Below the pieces are notes generated by a model. The model did no database searches. It saw only the letters and a list, made by a program, of their open reading frames with translations, and was not told the origin of the DNA. Made by a program: the position numbers and the translations under genes. 64,000 nucleotides of DNA, taken from Mycobacterium triplex (GTDB lineage Bacteria > Actinomycetota > Actinomycetes > Mycobacteriales > Mycobacteriaceae). Position 1 is the first letter of the stretch. Every line of letters begins with the position of its first letter. The stretch spans positions 1,416,484 through 1,480,483 of the forward strand of contig NZ_HG964446.1 in assembly GCF_000689255.1 (NCBI RefSeq). The letters run 5' to 3'. Below, piece by piece: positions 50,087 to 59,308 of the stretch.

Positions 50087-51412
50087 GTGCTTTCGGCTTT
50101 CATCTCGTCGCTGCGAACAGTCGACTTGAGACGGAAGATCCTCTTCACGCTTGGCATTGTCGTGCTGTATCGCGTCGGCGCCGCTTTGCCGTCGCCCGGC
50201 GTCAACTACCCGAACGTGCAGCAGTGCATCAAAGAGGCCAGCGGCGGCGAAGCCGGACAGATCTATTCGCTGATCAACCTGTTTTCCGGCGGTGCGCTGC
50301 TCAAGCTCACGGTGTTCGCGGTGGGCGTGATGCCCTACATCACCGCCAGCATCATCGTGCAGCTGCTCACCGTGGTCATCCCGCGGTTCGAGGAATTGCG
50401 TAAGGAAGGCCAGTCCGGCCAGGCCAAGATGACGCAGTACACGCGTTATCTGGCGATCGCGCTGGCGATTCTGCAGGCCACCAGCATCGTGGCGCTGGCG
50501 GCCAACGGCGGTCTGCTGCAGGGCTGCTCGCTGGACATCATCGCCGACCAGAGCATCTTCACCCTGGTCGTCATCGTGCTGGTGATGACGAGCGGTGCTG
50601 CGCTGGTGATGTGGATGGGTGAGCTGATCACCGAACGCGGCATCGGCAACGGCATGTCGCTGCTGATCTTCGTCGGCATCGCCGCCCGCATCCCCTCCGA
50701 AGGCAAGACGATCCTGGACAGCCGCGGCGGGATGATCTTCACCGCGGTGCTGGTCGCCGCGCTGATCATCATCGTGGGCGTGGTGTTCGTCGAGCAGGGC
50801 CAGCGCCGGATCCCGGTGCAGTACGCCAAGCGCATGGTGGGCCGTCGCATGTACGGCGGAACCTCGACGTATCTGCCGCTCAAGGTCAACCAGGCCGGTG
50901 TCATCCCGGTCATCTTCGCGTCGTCGCTGATCTACATTCCGCACCTGATCACCCAATTGATCCGCAGCGGCAGCGGCGGCGTGGGCAACAGCTGGTGGGA
51001 CAAGTTCGTCGGCACGTATCTGTCCGACCCGAGCGACCCGGTCTACATCGGCATTTACTTCGGGCTCATCATTTTCTTCACGTACTTCTATGTGTCGATC
51101 ACCTTCAATCCCGACGAGCGCGCTGACGAGATGAAGAAGTTCGGCGGATTCATCCCCGGCATCCGGCCGGGCAAGCCCACCGCCGACTATCTGCGTTTCG
51201 TGCTGAGCAGGATCACGTTGCCGGGCTCGATCTACCTCGGTGCGATCGCGGTGCTGCCCAACCTGTTCCTGCAGATCGGGAACGCCGGGGCGGTGCAGAA
51301 TCTGCCATTCGGCGGTACTGCGGTTCTGATCATGATTGGCGTCGGTTTGGATACCGTCAAACAGATCGAGAGTCAGCTGATGCAGCGCAACTACGAAGGG
51401 TTCCTCAAGTGA
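50087..51412 (+). CDS. secY: Protein translocase subunit SecY
   Basis: This 441-aa protein with ten hydrophobic helices starts [20 protein letters not shown] and has the conserved [31 protein letters not shown] and the cytoplasmic loop [20 protein letters not shown] with PVIFASSL. It is the SecYEG channel. GTG 50087 follows GGAGG. Its stop overlaps the adk GTG (GTGA at 51409-51412). It lies 18.6 kb from rplO, as M. tuberculosis also separates them, though by a shorter block. Confidence 0.97.
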   Translation: MLSAFISSLRTVDLRRKILFTLGIVVLYRVGAALPSPGVNYPNVQQCIKEASGGEAGQIYSLINLFSGGALLKLTVFAVGVMPYITASIIVQLLTVVIPRFEELRKEGQSGQAKMTQYTRYLAIALAILQATSIVALAANGGLLQGCSLDIIADQSIFTLVVIVLVMTSGAALVMWMGELITERGIGNGMSLLIFVGIAARIPSEGKTILDSRGGMIFTAVLVAALIIIVGVVFVEQGQRRIPVQYAKRMVGRRMYGGTSTYLPLKVNQAGVIPVIFASSLIYIPHLITQLIRSGSGGVGNSWWDKFVGTYLSDPSDPVYIGIYFGLIIFFTYFYVSITFNPDERADEMKKFGGFIPGIRPGKPTADYLRFVLSRITLPGSIYLGAIAVLPNLFLQIGNAGAVQNLPFGGTAVLIMIGVGLDTVKQIESQLMQRNYEGFLK

Positions 51413-51954
51413 GAGTCGTATTGCTGGGGCCACCGGGGGCGGGTAAAGGCACGCAGTCGGAGAAACTCAGCGAGAAGCTCGGGATCCCGCAGATCTCCAC
51501 CGGCGATCTGTTCCGGAGCAACATCGGGCAGGGCACCAAGCTGGGCCTGGAGGCCAAGCGCTACCTGGATGCCGGTGACCTGGTGCCGTCTGACCTCACC
51601 AACCAGCTTGTCGACGACCGGCTGAACGACCCCGACACCGCCAACGGCTTCATCCTGGACGGGTATCCCCGCTCGATCGAGCAGGCCAAAGCCCTGCACG
51701 AGATGCTCGGACGGCGCGGCACCGACATCGATGCGGTGCTGGAATTCCGGGTGTCCGAGGACGAGTTGCTGCAGCGGCTCAAGGGCCGCGGCCGCGCCGA
51801 TGACACCGAGGAGGTCATCCTCAACCGGATGAAGGTCTACCGCGACGAAACCGCGCCGCTGCTGGAGTACTACCGCGACGAACTGAAGACCGTCGACGCG
51901 ATCGGATCGTTGGACGAGGTATTCGCCCGCGCGCTGCGAGCGCTGGGCAAGTAA
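51409..51954 (+). CDS. adk: Adenylate kinase, short form
   Basis: This 181-aa Adk has the P-loop [18 protein letters not shown], the AMP site [25 protein letters not shown] and the short [19 protein letters not shown]. The zinc/extended LID of the 215-residue form is missing, as in other mycobacteria. It interconverts ATP + AMP and 2 ADP. Translationally coupled to secY; mapA starts 2 nt later. Confidence 0.97.
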   Translation: MRVVLLGPPGAGKGTQSEKLSEKLGIPQISTGDLFRSNIGQGTKLGLEAKRYLDAGDLVPSDLTNQLVDDRLNDPDTANGFILDGYPRSIEQAKALHEMLGRRGTDIDAVLEFRVSEDELLQRLKGRGRADDTEEVILNRMKVYRDETAPLLEYYRDELKTVDAIGSLDEVFARALRALGK

Positions 51955-51956
51955 CG

Positions 51957-52757
51957 ATGCGCCCGCTGGCGCGGCTGCGCAGAAGCAAGGTGGTGCCGCA
52001 GCGCAGCGCCGGCGAACTCGACGCGATGGCCGCGGCCGGTGCCGTGGTTGCCAACGCGCTGCAGGCGGTTCACGCGGCCGCCGTCTCCGGGGTGTCCACG
52101 TTGAGCCTGGACGAAATCGCCGAATCGGTGATCCGGGAACTCGGCGCGACACCGTCGTTCCTGGGCTATCACGGCTACCCGGCCTCGATCTGTGCGTCGG
52201 TGAACGCCCGGGTGGTGCACGGCATCCCGTCGGCGGCCGAAGTCCTCGCCCCCGGTGACCTGGTATCCATCGACTGCGGCGCGGTGCTGGACGGCTGGCA
52301 CGGCGACGCCGCGATCACGTTCGGGGTCGGGAAGCTCGATCCCGCCGACCAGGCGCTTTCCGCGGCGACCCGGGAATCGCTGGAAGCCGGAATCGCGGCG
52401 ATGATCCCCGGTAACCGGCTGACCGACGTCGCGCACGCCATCGAAATGGGGACGCGGGCGGCCGAGGTCCGCCATCGCCGCGCATTCGGGATCGTCGAAG
52501 GCTACGGCGGGCACGGCATCGGCCGGCAGATGCACATGGACCCGTTCCTGCCCAACGAGGGATCCCCGGGCCGCGGACCGCTGCTGGCCCCCGGTTCGGT
52601 GCTGGCCATCGAGCCGATGCTGACGCTTGGAACAGGCAAAACGCGGGTGCTCGACGACGACTGGACGGTCACCACGACCGACGGTTCGCGTGCGGCGCAC
52701 TGGGAGCACACCGTGGCGGTCACCGACGACGGGCCCCGCATTCTCACCTTGAGCTGA
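51957..52757 (+). CDS. mapA: Methionine aminopeptidase, type I
   Basis: This 266-aa type I MetAP has the metal ligands in [20 protein letters not shown] (two Asp), [15 protein letters not shown] (His), a Glu in [10 protein letters not shown] and a final Glu in [28 protein letters not shown] lies at the substrate pocket. It removes initiator Met as nascent chains leave the ribosome, fitting its place after secY-adk. The stop at 52755-52757 falls just before the sigL promoter. Confidence 0.96.
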   Translation: MRPLARLRRSKVVPQRSAGELDAMAAAGAVVANALQAVHAAAVSGVSTLSLDEIAESVIRELGATPSFLGYHGYPASICASVNARVVHGIPSAAEVLAPGDLVSIDCGAVLDGWHGDAAITFGVGKLDPADQALSAATRESLEAGIAAMIPGNRLTDVAHAIEMGTRAAEVRHRRAFGIVEGYGGHGIGRQMHMDPFLPNEGSPGRGPLLAPGSVLAIEPMLTLGTGKTRVLDDDWTVTTTDGSRAAHWEHTVAVTDDGPRILTLS

Positions 52758-52761
52758 ACCT

Positions 52762-52789
52762 CGAACCAAACACCTACTCCACTCGTGTC
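52762..52789 (+). promoter_or_regulatory. SigL-type promoter of sigL-rslA
   Basis: CGAACC (52762-52767), 16 bp, CGTGTC (52784-52789). This fits the published SigL consensus of a GAACC -35 and CGT -10 and suggests autoregulation. The predicted start at about 52796 leaves a short leader with AGGAGG before GTG 52810. Confidence 0.8.
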
Positions 52790-52809
52790 AATTGGCAGGA
52801 GGTGATCGA

Positions 52810-53355
52810 GTGGCCCGGGGCGCTGGTACTTGGAGGGCGTCGGGGGCGGCAGAAGCTGCGTTGATGAAGGCGCTCTACGACGAGCACGCTGCCGTGCTGT
52901 GGCGTTACGCGCTGCGGCTGACCGGCGATGCCGCCCACGCCGAGGACGTCGTTCAGGAAACGCTGCTGCGAGCCTGGCAACATCCGGAGGTCGTCGGCGA
53001 CACCGAGCGGTCGGCGCGTGCCTGGTTGTTCACCGTTGCCCGGAACATGATCATCGACGATCGGCGCAGCGCCCGGTATCGCAACGTGGTCGGCTCGCTC
53101 GACGAAGACGGAGCGCCCGAGCAGGCCACGCCCGACGAGGTCAACGCCGCCCTGGACCGGTTGTTGATCGCCGATGCGATGACGCAACTGTCCGCGGAAC
53201 ACCGCGCCGTCATCGAACGTTCGTACTACCGCGGCTGGACCACCGCGCAGATTGCTGGAGACCTTGACATTGCCGAAGGAACCGTGAAGTCGCGACTACA
53301 CTATGCCGTGCGGGCTTTGCGGCTCACTCTGCAGGAACTCGGAGTTACTCGATGA
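52810..53355 (+). CDS. sigL: ECF sigma factor SigL
   Basis: This 181-aa ECF sigma has sigma2 at about residues 15-85 (ALYDEHAAVLWRYALRLTGD, AEDVVQETLLRAWQHPE, WLFTVARNMIIDDRRS) and sigma4 at about 120-175 (LSAEHRAVIERSYYRGWTTA, DIAEGTVKSRLHYAVRALRL). GTG 52810 has AGGAGG 7 nt upstream and gives nearly the length of M. tuberculosis SigL (Rv0735). Held inactive by the membrane-anchored anti-sigma encoded next. Known targets elsewhere include its own operon and pks10-pks7. Confidence 0.93.
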   Translation: MARGAGTWRASGAAEAALMKALYDEHAAVLWRYALRLTGDAAHAEDVVQETLLRAWQHPEVVGDTERSARAWLFTVARNMIIDDRRSARYRNVVGSLDEDGAPEQATPDEVNAALDRLLIADAMTQLSAEHRAVIERSYYRGWTTAQIAGDLDIAEGTVKSRLHYAVRALRLTLQELGVTR

Positions 53356-53444
53356 CAGCGCTGCCTTATCTGGGGGGCCTTTCCGGGGCACCAATCCGTG
53401 AGGTCATCGGCTCCGAATGCTTGAAGGGTGAAGGAGATGGATGA
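53352..53444 (+). CDS. Possible 30-codon ORF between sigL and rslA
   Basis: ATG 53352 overlaps the sigL stop (ATGA), and the frame closes at TGA 53442-53444, one base before the preferred rslA ATG. The peptide (starts MTALPYLGGLSGAPIREVIG) matches nothing I know. It may serve only to carry ribosomes from sigL to rslA. Confidence 0.25.
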   Translation: MTALPYLGGLSGAPIREVIGSECLKGEGDG

Positions 53445-53445
53445 G

Positions 53446-54207
53446 ATGAAGACGCCGATACGAGGTGTAGGCCCGCCCGGCGACAACGAGGTCTTTGGTC
53501 TGATCATGGGTGACAATCACCGCTACGCGATGTGGGATGCCGCATACGTGCTGGGGTCGCTGTCGTCCGTCGACCGCCGCGAATTCGAAGAGCACATGCG
53601 CCAGTGCGCGGCATGCCGGGAGGCCGTCGCCGAGCTCAGCGGGGTGCCGGCCCTGCTTTCGCAACTCGATCGTGAGGAAGTCGCCGCGATCGCGCAGTCC
53701 GGCGACAGTCCGCCGGCGGCGCCGGAGCCCTCGCCCGAGCTGCTGCCGTCGTTGCTGGCGAAGGTGGCGTGGCGCCGCCGCCGCACGCGGGCGATCACCT
53801 GGGTGGCCTCGTCCGCCGCGGCCGCGGTCCTGGCGATCGGGGTGTTCGTCGGCATTCAGGGTCATAGCCCGTCGGCGACGCCTCCGCAGCAGGTGGCCGC
53901 GTCCGCGGAGATGGCGCAAGTGGGCACCAACCTGCTGACGTCGACGGTGCAGATTTCCAGCCAGCACTGGGGGACGGCCATCAACCTGAAGTGCGTCTGC
54001 CTGGCACCGCCGTACGCGCACCATGACACGTTGGCGATGGTGGTCGTCGGCCGCGACGGCAGCCAGACCCGGCTGGCGACGTGGGTGGCCGAGCCCGGTC
54101 ACACCGCGACGCCCGCCGCGAGCATCTCGACGCCGGTCGATCAGATCGCCGCCGTGCAGGTGGTCGCCGCCGATAGCGGCCAGGTTTTGTTGCAGCGTTC
54201 GTTGTAA
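53446..54207 (+). CDS. rslA: Zinc-containing anti-sigma factor RslA
   Basis: About 253 aa. The N-terminal ZAS domain has HRYAMWDAAYVLGSLSSVDR and EEHMRQCAACREAV (H-x3-C-x2-C), the zinc centre whose oxidation releases SigL in M. tuberculosis. A single helix ITWVASSAAAAVLAIGVFVG anchors it, and an extracytoplasmic domain ends VVAADSGQVLLQRSL. ATG 53446 has AGGAG 9 nt upstream; 53437 and 53428 are in-frame alternatives. The upstream regulator is cytoplasmic redox state. Confidence 0.9.
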   Translation: MKTPIRGVGPPGDNEVFGLIMGDNHRYAMWDAAYVLGSLSSVDRREFEEHMRQCAACREAVAELSGVPALLSQLDREEVAAIAQSGDSPPAAPEPSPELLPSLLAKVAWRRRRTRAITWVASSAAAAVLAIGVFVGIQGHSPSATPPQQVAASAEMAQVGTNLLTSTVQISSQHWGTAINLKCVCLAPPYAHHDTLAMVVVGRDGSQTRLATWVAEPGHTATPAASISTPVDQIAAVQVVAADSGQVLLQRSL

Positions 54208-54218
54208 AACCCCTCAGG

Positions 54219-54246
54219 TGAACCGGCGGCTCAGCTGGCTCGTGCC
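54219..54246 (+). promoter_or_regulatory. Second SigL-type promoter, before the ThDP enzyme operon
   Basis: TGAACC (54219-54224), 16 bp, CGTGCC (54241-54246). The hexamer type and the exact spacing equal those of the sigL promoter. The predicted start at about 54253 gives a 30-nt leader to ATG 54283. It sits in the 75-bp gap after rslA. Confidence 0.75.
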
Positions 54247-54282
54247 ATAGGCATCGTCTCAATCGAAACATAGGTAGAGCAG

Positions 54283-56025
54283 ATGCCTCGGAAGCACCGG
54301 GTTGTTGACCAGATCGTCGAATGCCTTGCGTCGATCGGCGTGGACCACATTTTCGGTGTGGACGGCGCCAACATCGAAGACCTTTACGACGCCGCGCATT
54401 TCCGCTCCGAGGTCACCGCCGTCCTGGCCAAGCACGAATTCTCGGCCGCCACGATGGCCGACGGGTACAGCCGCAGCGGCGCCGGGCTGGGTGTGGTGGC
54501 CGCGACCTCGGGTGGCGGAGCGCTGAATCTCGTAGCGGCACTTGGGGAGTCGTTGACGAGCCGGGTTCCGGTGCTGGCGCTGGTCGGTCAGGCCCCGGCG
54601 ACGATGGATGGTCGCGGCAGTTTTCAGGACACCAGCGGAAACAATGGATCGCTGAACGCCGAGGCCGTGTTCGCGGCGGTATCGGTGTCCTGCGAACGGG
54701 TGCTGCGGCCGGCCGACATCGGTGCGGCGCTGTCCCGGGCGATCACCGCCGCGCGCACCGGTGGTCCGGCAGTACTGTTGTTGCCCAAGGACATTCAGCA
54801 GGCTTTCGTCTACGCCGATCGAGCCGGCACCGTCGGTGACGACCCGCGGCCGATCGGAAATCCGCAGCCGATTATTCCGGTGCTGCGCAACGTCAACGGA
54901 CCGATCACCGTCATCGCCGGCGAGCAGGTGGCCCGCGACAACGCCCGCGCCGAGCTCGAGGAGCTGCGCGCTTTGCTGCGGGCCCGGGTGGCCACCGTGC
55001 CCGACGCCAAAGACACTTCTGGCACACCGGGATTCGGCTCTTCGTCCGCGCTGGGGGTAACCGGTGTGATGGGCCATCCGGGGGTGGCCGAAGCCGTAGC
55101 CGCCAGCGCCGTGTGCCTGATCGTCGGATCCCGGCTGTCGGTCACGGCTCGCGCCGGACTCGACGAAGCCCTGGCGAAGGTGCGCACCCTATCGATCGGC
55201 GCCGCGCGGCCCTATGTTCCGTGCACGCATGTGCACACCGACGACCTGCGGACCTCGCTGCGCATGCTGACGCACGCCCTGTCCGGCAGCGGGCGTCCGA
55301 CCGGTGTGCGGGTACCCGATGTCGTGTCCCGCTCCGAGCTGACGCCCCCGTCGTGGGTCGGCGCGGGCCTGCGCTATCGCGACGCCATGGCGGTGCTCAA
55401 CAACGTGTTGCCCGACGGCGCCGACATCGTGGTCGACGCGGGCAACACCGGTGCGTCCGCGGTGCATTACCTGCCGGCCCGGCGCGGTGGCAGATTCACC
55501 GTCGCACTGGGTATGGGGGGCATGGGTTACAGCTTCGGGGCCGGCATCGGAATGGCTTTCGGACGGGCCAACAGCGGACGTCCGAGTGGGCGAACCGTGG
55601 TGATCGCGGGCGACGGGGCATTCTTCATGCACGGCATGGAAGTCCACACCGCGGTGCAATACCGGCTGCCGGTGACGTTCGTGTTGTTCAACAACAACGC
55701 GCATGCCATGTGCGTGACCCGCGAGCAGCTGTTCTACGACAACCTCTACAGCTACAACCGATTTCGGCCCAGCCGGCTCGGTGCCGGGCTAGCGGCCATG
55801 TTCCCAGACCTGACGTCGATCGACGTCAGCGACGCGGAAGGCCTCGCCGCCGCGATGGGGGCGGCGCTCGACCTCGACGGCCCGGCGGTAGTCAGCATCG
55901 AGTGCGCTGCCGACGAAATCCCGCCGTTCGCACCGTTTCTCACCGCGGCAAAGACCGAAACCATTGCCATTAGCGAGATTCCGACCGTTAAGGAGAAATG
56001 CACCAATGTCGCTGCCAGCGCTTGA
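54283..56025 (+). CDS. ThDP-dependent enzyme, acetolactate-synthase-like
   Basis: This 580-aa protein has the three ThDP domains: PYR (1-165) with the cofactor Glu52 in AVLAKHEFSAATMADGYSR, a middle domain (about 190-340), and PP (about 375-545) with GDGAFFMHGMEV (Asp444) and FVLFNNNAHAMC closing the Mg/diphosphate site. It should decarboxylate a 2-oxo acid and transfer the acyl group. It is not the housekeeping IlvB: no regulatory subunit is nearby and the neighbours are a ketosynthase and an aminotransferase. First gene of a four-gene operon under a SigL-type promoter. Confidence 0.85.
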   Translation: MPRKHRVVDQIVECLASIGVDHIFGVDGANIEDLYDAAHFRSEVTAVLAKHEFSAATMADGYSRSGAGLGVVAATSGGGALNLVAALGESLTSRVPVLALVGQAPATMDGRGSFQDTSGNNGSLNAEAVFAAVSVSCERVLRPADIGAALSRAITAARTGGPAVLLLPKDIQQAFVYADRAGTVGDDPRPIGNPQPIIPVLRNVNGPITVIAGEQVARDNARAELEELRALLRARVATVPDAKDTSGTPGFGSSSALGVTGVMGHPGVAEAVAASAVCLIVGSRLSVTARAGLDEALAKVRTLSIGAARPYVPCTHVHTDDLRTSLRMLTHALSGSGRPTGVRVPDVVSRSELTPPSWVGAGLRYRDAMAVLNNVLPDGADIVVDAGNTGASAVHYLPARRGGRFTVALGMGGMGYSFGAGIGMAFGRANSGRPSGRTVVIAGDGAFFMHGMEVHTAVQYRLPVTFVLFNNNAHAMCVTREQLFYDNLYSYNRFRPSRLGAGLAAMFPDLTSIDVSDAEGLAAAMGAALDLDGPAVVSIECAADEIPPFAPFLTAAKTETIAISEIPTVKEKCTNVAASA

Positions 56026-56653
56026 AGACATTCCCGACCTCATCGACGGGGTCACGCGCATCGAAACCAGCCCCCGGGAGAAGGCCACCCCGATCATCAT
56101 GGACATGATGCGATCGGTCTACCCGCACGATCAGGTCTTCGGGGATTACTGCACCGTCAACGATTACATCGACTGCCCGCCCGACGAGTTGTACGAGTAT
56201 CTGTCCGACACCCGCAGCCTCGAAGAGTGGACCTACAGTCTGCGCGGTTTCACCGAGACCGACGAGCCCGGCTTGTGGCTGGCCTACGATCGGCTCGGCT
56301 CGGAGACCGAGATCTACACCCGCACCGTCGCCAACGACCAGGCTCGCACCGTCGACTACCACTGCGCATGGGATCAGGGCAAGCACCTGTGGATGATCTA
56401 TCTGATGCGCGTGATCGACGCGCAGGTGGTACTCGACAAGCCGGGTTCGGTTGTGCTGTGGACCAATTGCCATCACCCGTTCTACGACCACAACCCGTAT
56501 CCCGAGACAGCGCCGGCGCAGCGCCCGGTGTGGGTCGGCGACTTCTGGGACATGTTCGGCGCAGGCCATCTGCTGGAATTGAAGAACCTCAAGGCGATCG
56601 CCGAGTACCGCCACCACAATGGCCTGCCGGTGACCCCCGACTGGATGAGATGA
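56006..56653 (+). CDS. SRPBCC-like protein in the ThDP/KASIII operon
   Basis: This 215-aa soluble protein has a START/SRPBCC-like central part, CPPDELYEYLSDTRSLEEWT...GFTETDEPGLWLAYDR, but it is not confidently assigned. A conserved-looking His-rich loop TNCHHPFYDHNPYPE and the Trp-rich VWVGDFWDMFGAGH follow. Such folds often act as cyclases, aromatases or carriers for greasy intermediates. ATG 56006 (AAGGAG 10 nt upstream) overlaps the ThDP gene by 20 nt; the ketosynthase starts 7 nt after its stop. Confidence 0.7.
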   Translation: MSLPALEDIPDLIDGVTRIETSPREKATPIIMDMMRSVYPHDQVFGDYCTVNDYIDCPPDELYEYLSDTRSLEEWTYSLRGFTETDEPGLWLAYDRLGSETEIYTRTVANDQARTVDYHCAWDQGKHLWMIYLMRVIDAQVVLDKPGSVVLWTNCHHPFYDHNPYPETAPAQRPVWVGDFWDMFGAGHLLELKNLKAIAEYRHHNGLPVTPDWMR

Positions 56654-56660
56654 GCGAACC

Positions 56661-57680
56661 ATGGTTACTCCTGATGTCAGCCTGATCGACGTCTCCACCT
56701 ATCTGCCCGGCGAGCCGATCCCGGCCGAGTACTACGCCCAGTTCGCCGAATCCGACGAGCTGCGTGAGAACGTGATGTTCCGGGCTCCGAAGTTTCGCCA
56801 TCACGTTGGGCCCGACGAGAGTTCGATCGACATGATCGAACGCGCGGCGCAAGGTCTGATCGAGCGGCACGGCCACGACGTCGTCGAGGGTGCCGATGTT
56901 TTGATCACCCACACTCAGGTACCCGACATGGCGTTCTACGGCCAGGGCGGCGGCATCGCACACCGGCTGGGCCTGCGGCCGTCGTGGGTGCTGGACCTGA
57001 ACAACGGTGGATGCGCGGCATTTGTGTTGGCGCTCAACGTGGCCCGCAAACTGCTGTCGTCCGGCGAAGGGCACACCGCGCTGATCGCGATCGCGCAGAA
57101 CGCGGCCGGTCAGTTCTTCGATCAGTCCACGATTCGGCGCAAGGCGCAATCGGCCGTACCCGGTGACGGCGCGGCCGTCGGGCTGGTCACGGTGGGCGAT
57201 CGGTCGCCGATACTCGACGTCGAGTGCCGCACCTACGGTGAATTCGCGGGGGAGATGACGCTCTCGTTCGACCCGCCCCGCAAGTGGTGGCAAGCGGGTT
57301 CCGGCGAGGGCAGCATCGGCTTCACCGAGAGCAAGATCACCAAGGTGCTGGCCCGCGGCAACCGGCAGGTTCCCGAGGTGGCGCTCGCGGTCTGCGACCG
57401 AATCGGCCTGCCCGCCAAAGACATCGACCTGATGGTCACCAACCAGCCGAACCGGGCGTTTCTGCGCAACTGGCGCGACGCGCTCGAGCTGCCGCCGGAA
57501 CGCCACCGGGACACCTTCGAGGAGTGCGGCAACCTGTTCGGCGCCGGCATCCCGATCAATCTGGATCGCGCGATATCCGACGGCCAGCTCAAGTCCGGTG
57601 ACGTGGTGCTGATGGCGGGCTTCGCGCACGCCGGCGACTTCGCCGGCGCGGCGGCGGTGCGCTGGGGCGGGCGAGACTGA
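56661..57680 (+). CDS. Ketosynthase III (FabH-like) with Cys-Asn-Asn active site
   Basis: This 339-aa thiolase-fold protein has the nucleophile Cys118 in LDLNNGGCAAFVLAL, preceded by TQVPDMAFYGQGGGIAHRLG. The position of the FabH catalytic His (HQAN) is Asn261 in VTNQPNRAFLRNW, while the last Asn is present in GNLFGAGIPINL (Asn291). It may therefore transfer acyl groups without decarboxylative condensation. Its TGA overlaps the aminotransferase ATG (TGATG at 57678-57682). Confidence 0.85.
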   Translation: MVTPDVSLIDVSTYLPGEPIPAEYYAQFAESDELRENVMFRAPKFRHHVGPDESSIDMIERAAQGLIERHGHDVVEGADVLITHTQVPDMAFYGQGGGIAHRLGLRPSWVLDLNNGGCAAFVLALNVARKLLSSGEGHTALIAIAQNAAGQFFDQSTIRRKAQSAVPGDGAAVGLVTVGDRSPILDVECRTYGEFAGEMTLSFDPPRKWWQAGSGEGSIGFTESKITKVLARGNRQVPEVALAVCDRIGLPAKDIDLMVTNQPNRAFLRNWRDALELPPERHRDTFEECGNLFGAGIPINLDRAISDGQLKSGDVVLMAGFAHAGDFAGAAAVRWGGRD

Positions 57681-58717
57681 TGCAACCCGTCGCAAGCTCC
57701 GCCACCGCTGAGGTCGACGACTCGGTCCCGCCTGCGATCGATCCACTGGCCTTGTCGCTCAACGAAAATCCGTTCCCGCCGCTGCCCGCGGTACGGTCGG
57801 TGCTGGTCAAGTCGATCGATGCGGCCAACCGGTATCCGGAGTTCCTGCCCGAACGGTTGCGCAATCTGATCGCGGGCCGCATCGGCGTCGGCTCCGAGCA
57901 GGTGGTGCTGGGCGCCGGCGCGACGGGTGTGGTTTTGCAGGCTCTGCAGGCACTGACCGTTCCGGGCGACTCGATGGTCATGTCGGCGCCCACCTTCGAC
58001 GGCTACCCGATCATCGCGCAGATGGCCCGGCTGAATTCGGTGATGGTGCCGCTGAACAAGGCCGGCCACAACGACCTCGAGCGGCTGGCCGACGCGGCCA
58101 CCACGGCCCGCGTCGTCGTGGTGTGCCGACCGCATAATCCCACCGGAACGCTGGAGCCGACGTCGCATCTGTTCCGGTTCCTGCGCCGGGTACCTCGCGA
58201 CACCATCGTGCTGCTCGACGAGGCGTACATCGAGTTCGCCGCACCCGAGCACCGGGTCGAGGTGGCGGCGCTGGCGCGGCGATTCCCCAATGTGGTCGTG
58301 GTACGGACGTTTTCCAAGGCGTACGGGCTGGCCGGGCTGCGGATCGGTTATGGGGTGGCGGCACCCGAGTTGGCCGCGACGATGTGGTCGCACCAGTTGC
58401 CGTTCGGTATCGCGATGACCAGCCTGCCCGCGGTTGCCGCGTCATACAACGCCGAAGACGAACTGCTGCAACGGATCCGGATGATCACCTCCGAGCGGCG
58501 GTATTTGCGGATGCGACTGTCCGCGCTCGGGATATACACGACCGACGCGCACGCGAACTTCATGTACCTGCCGGCGAAGACCGCGCCGGGCCGGCAGTGG
58601 AGCGAGGTGTTCGCCGACAGCGGGCTCCGGGTGCGCTGCTATCCGGACGGCGGCGCGCGGATTACCGTCGGCAGCCGCGCATCCACGTTGGCGGTGCTGT
58701 CCGCGGTGGGCAAATAA
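57680..58717 (+). CDS. PLP-dependent aminotransferase, HisC-like
   Basis: This 345-aa fold-type I class II aminotransferase has LSLNENPFPPLPAVRSVL, GAGATGVVLQAL (phosphate), CRPHNPTGTLEPT, LLDEAYIEF and the PLP lysine in TFSKAYGLAGLRIGYG, closing with RCYPDGGARITVGS. It resembles histidinol-phosphate or aromatic aminotransferases. In this operon it could aminate the oxo product of the ThDP and ketosynthase steps. Last gene of the operon; MarR follows 58 nt later. Confidence 0.87.
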   Translation: MQPVASSATAEVDDSVPPAIDPLALSLNENPFPPLPAVRSVLVKSIDAANRYPEFLPERLRNLIAGRIGVGSEQVVLGAGATGVVLQALQALTVPGDSMVMSAPTFDGYPIIAQMARLNSVMVPLNKAGHNDLERLADAATTARVVVVCRPHNPTGTLEPTSHLFRFLRRVPRDTIVLLDEAYIEFAAPEHRVEVAALARRFPNVVVVRTFSKAYGLAGLRIGYGVAAPELAATMWSHQLPFGIAMTSLPAVAASYNAEDELLQRIRMITSERRYLRMRLSALGIYTTDAHANFMYLPAKTAPGRQWSEVFADSGLRVRCYPDGGARITVGSRASTLAVLSAVGK

Positions 58718-58775
58718 GCACACGCCGAATAGGGCCAGTTGACCCGCTTGTGCCGCAAGTGCGGTATGAAAAGGC

Positions 58776-59276
58776 GTGGCCCCGGACAAGAAGCGCGACC
58801 CGATCGCCGCCGCGCGAACCAATTGGGAGCGTGCGGGCTGGGGCGAGGTGTCGCAGGGCATGGTCGCGGTGACCTCGGTGATGCGCGCGCATCAGATCCT
58901 GCTCGCGCGGGTGGAGACGGCGCTGCGGCCCTATGACCTGAGTTTCTCGCGCTACGAGTTGCTGCGGTTGCTCGCGTTCAGCCGGACCGGGGCGCTGCCC
59001 ATCACCAAGGCATCCGACCGGCTTCAGGTCCACGTCACCAGCGTCAGCCACGCGATCCGCCGGCTGGAGGCCGACGGACTGGTTCAGCGGCTGCCGCACC
59101 CGACGGACGGGCGCACCACGCTGGTGCAGATCACCGAGCTCGGCCGGTCGACCGTGGAGGACGCCACCGTCACGCTCAACGAGCAGGTGTTCGCCGACAT
59201 CGGCATGGATACCGCCGAATCGCAGGCGCTGGTGGCGTCGATTGAAACCTTGCGCCGCAACGCCGGCGACTTCTGA
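58776..59276 (+). CDS. MarR-family regulator
   Basis: The 166-aa winged-helix protein has LSFSRYELLRLLAFSRTGAL, ITKASDRLQVHVTSVSHAIR and the wing LPHPTDGRTTLVQIT. It corresponds by position to Rv0737, which in M. tuberculosis lies directly after rslA, so the four-gene operon is placed between them. GTG 58776. It may read through from the aminotransferase and could control the operon. Confidence 0.85.
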   Translation: MAPDKKRDPIAAARTNWERAGWGEVSQGMVAVTSVMRAHQILLARVETALRPYDLSFSRYELLRLLAFSRTGALPITKASDRLQVHVTSVSHAIRRLEADGLVQRLPHPTDGRTTLVQITELGRSTVEDATVTLNEQVFADIGMDTAESQALVASIETLRRNAGDF

Positions 59277-59308
59277 TCTGCGCCCGACGTCGAGTCGTTG
59301 GGACGGGG

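Noticed and set aside
50057..51433. 458-codon open frame antisense to secY
   Set aside because: Shadow of a membrane-protein gene; charged, repetitive translation without motifs.
54283..58717. Assignment of the operon to a prodigiosin-type (PigD/PigE) route
   Set aside because: The ThDP plus aminotransferase pairing is similar, but this ThDP protein is much shorter than PigD and no other pig-like genes are present.
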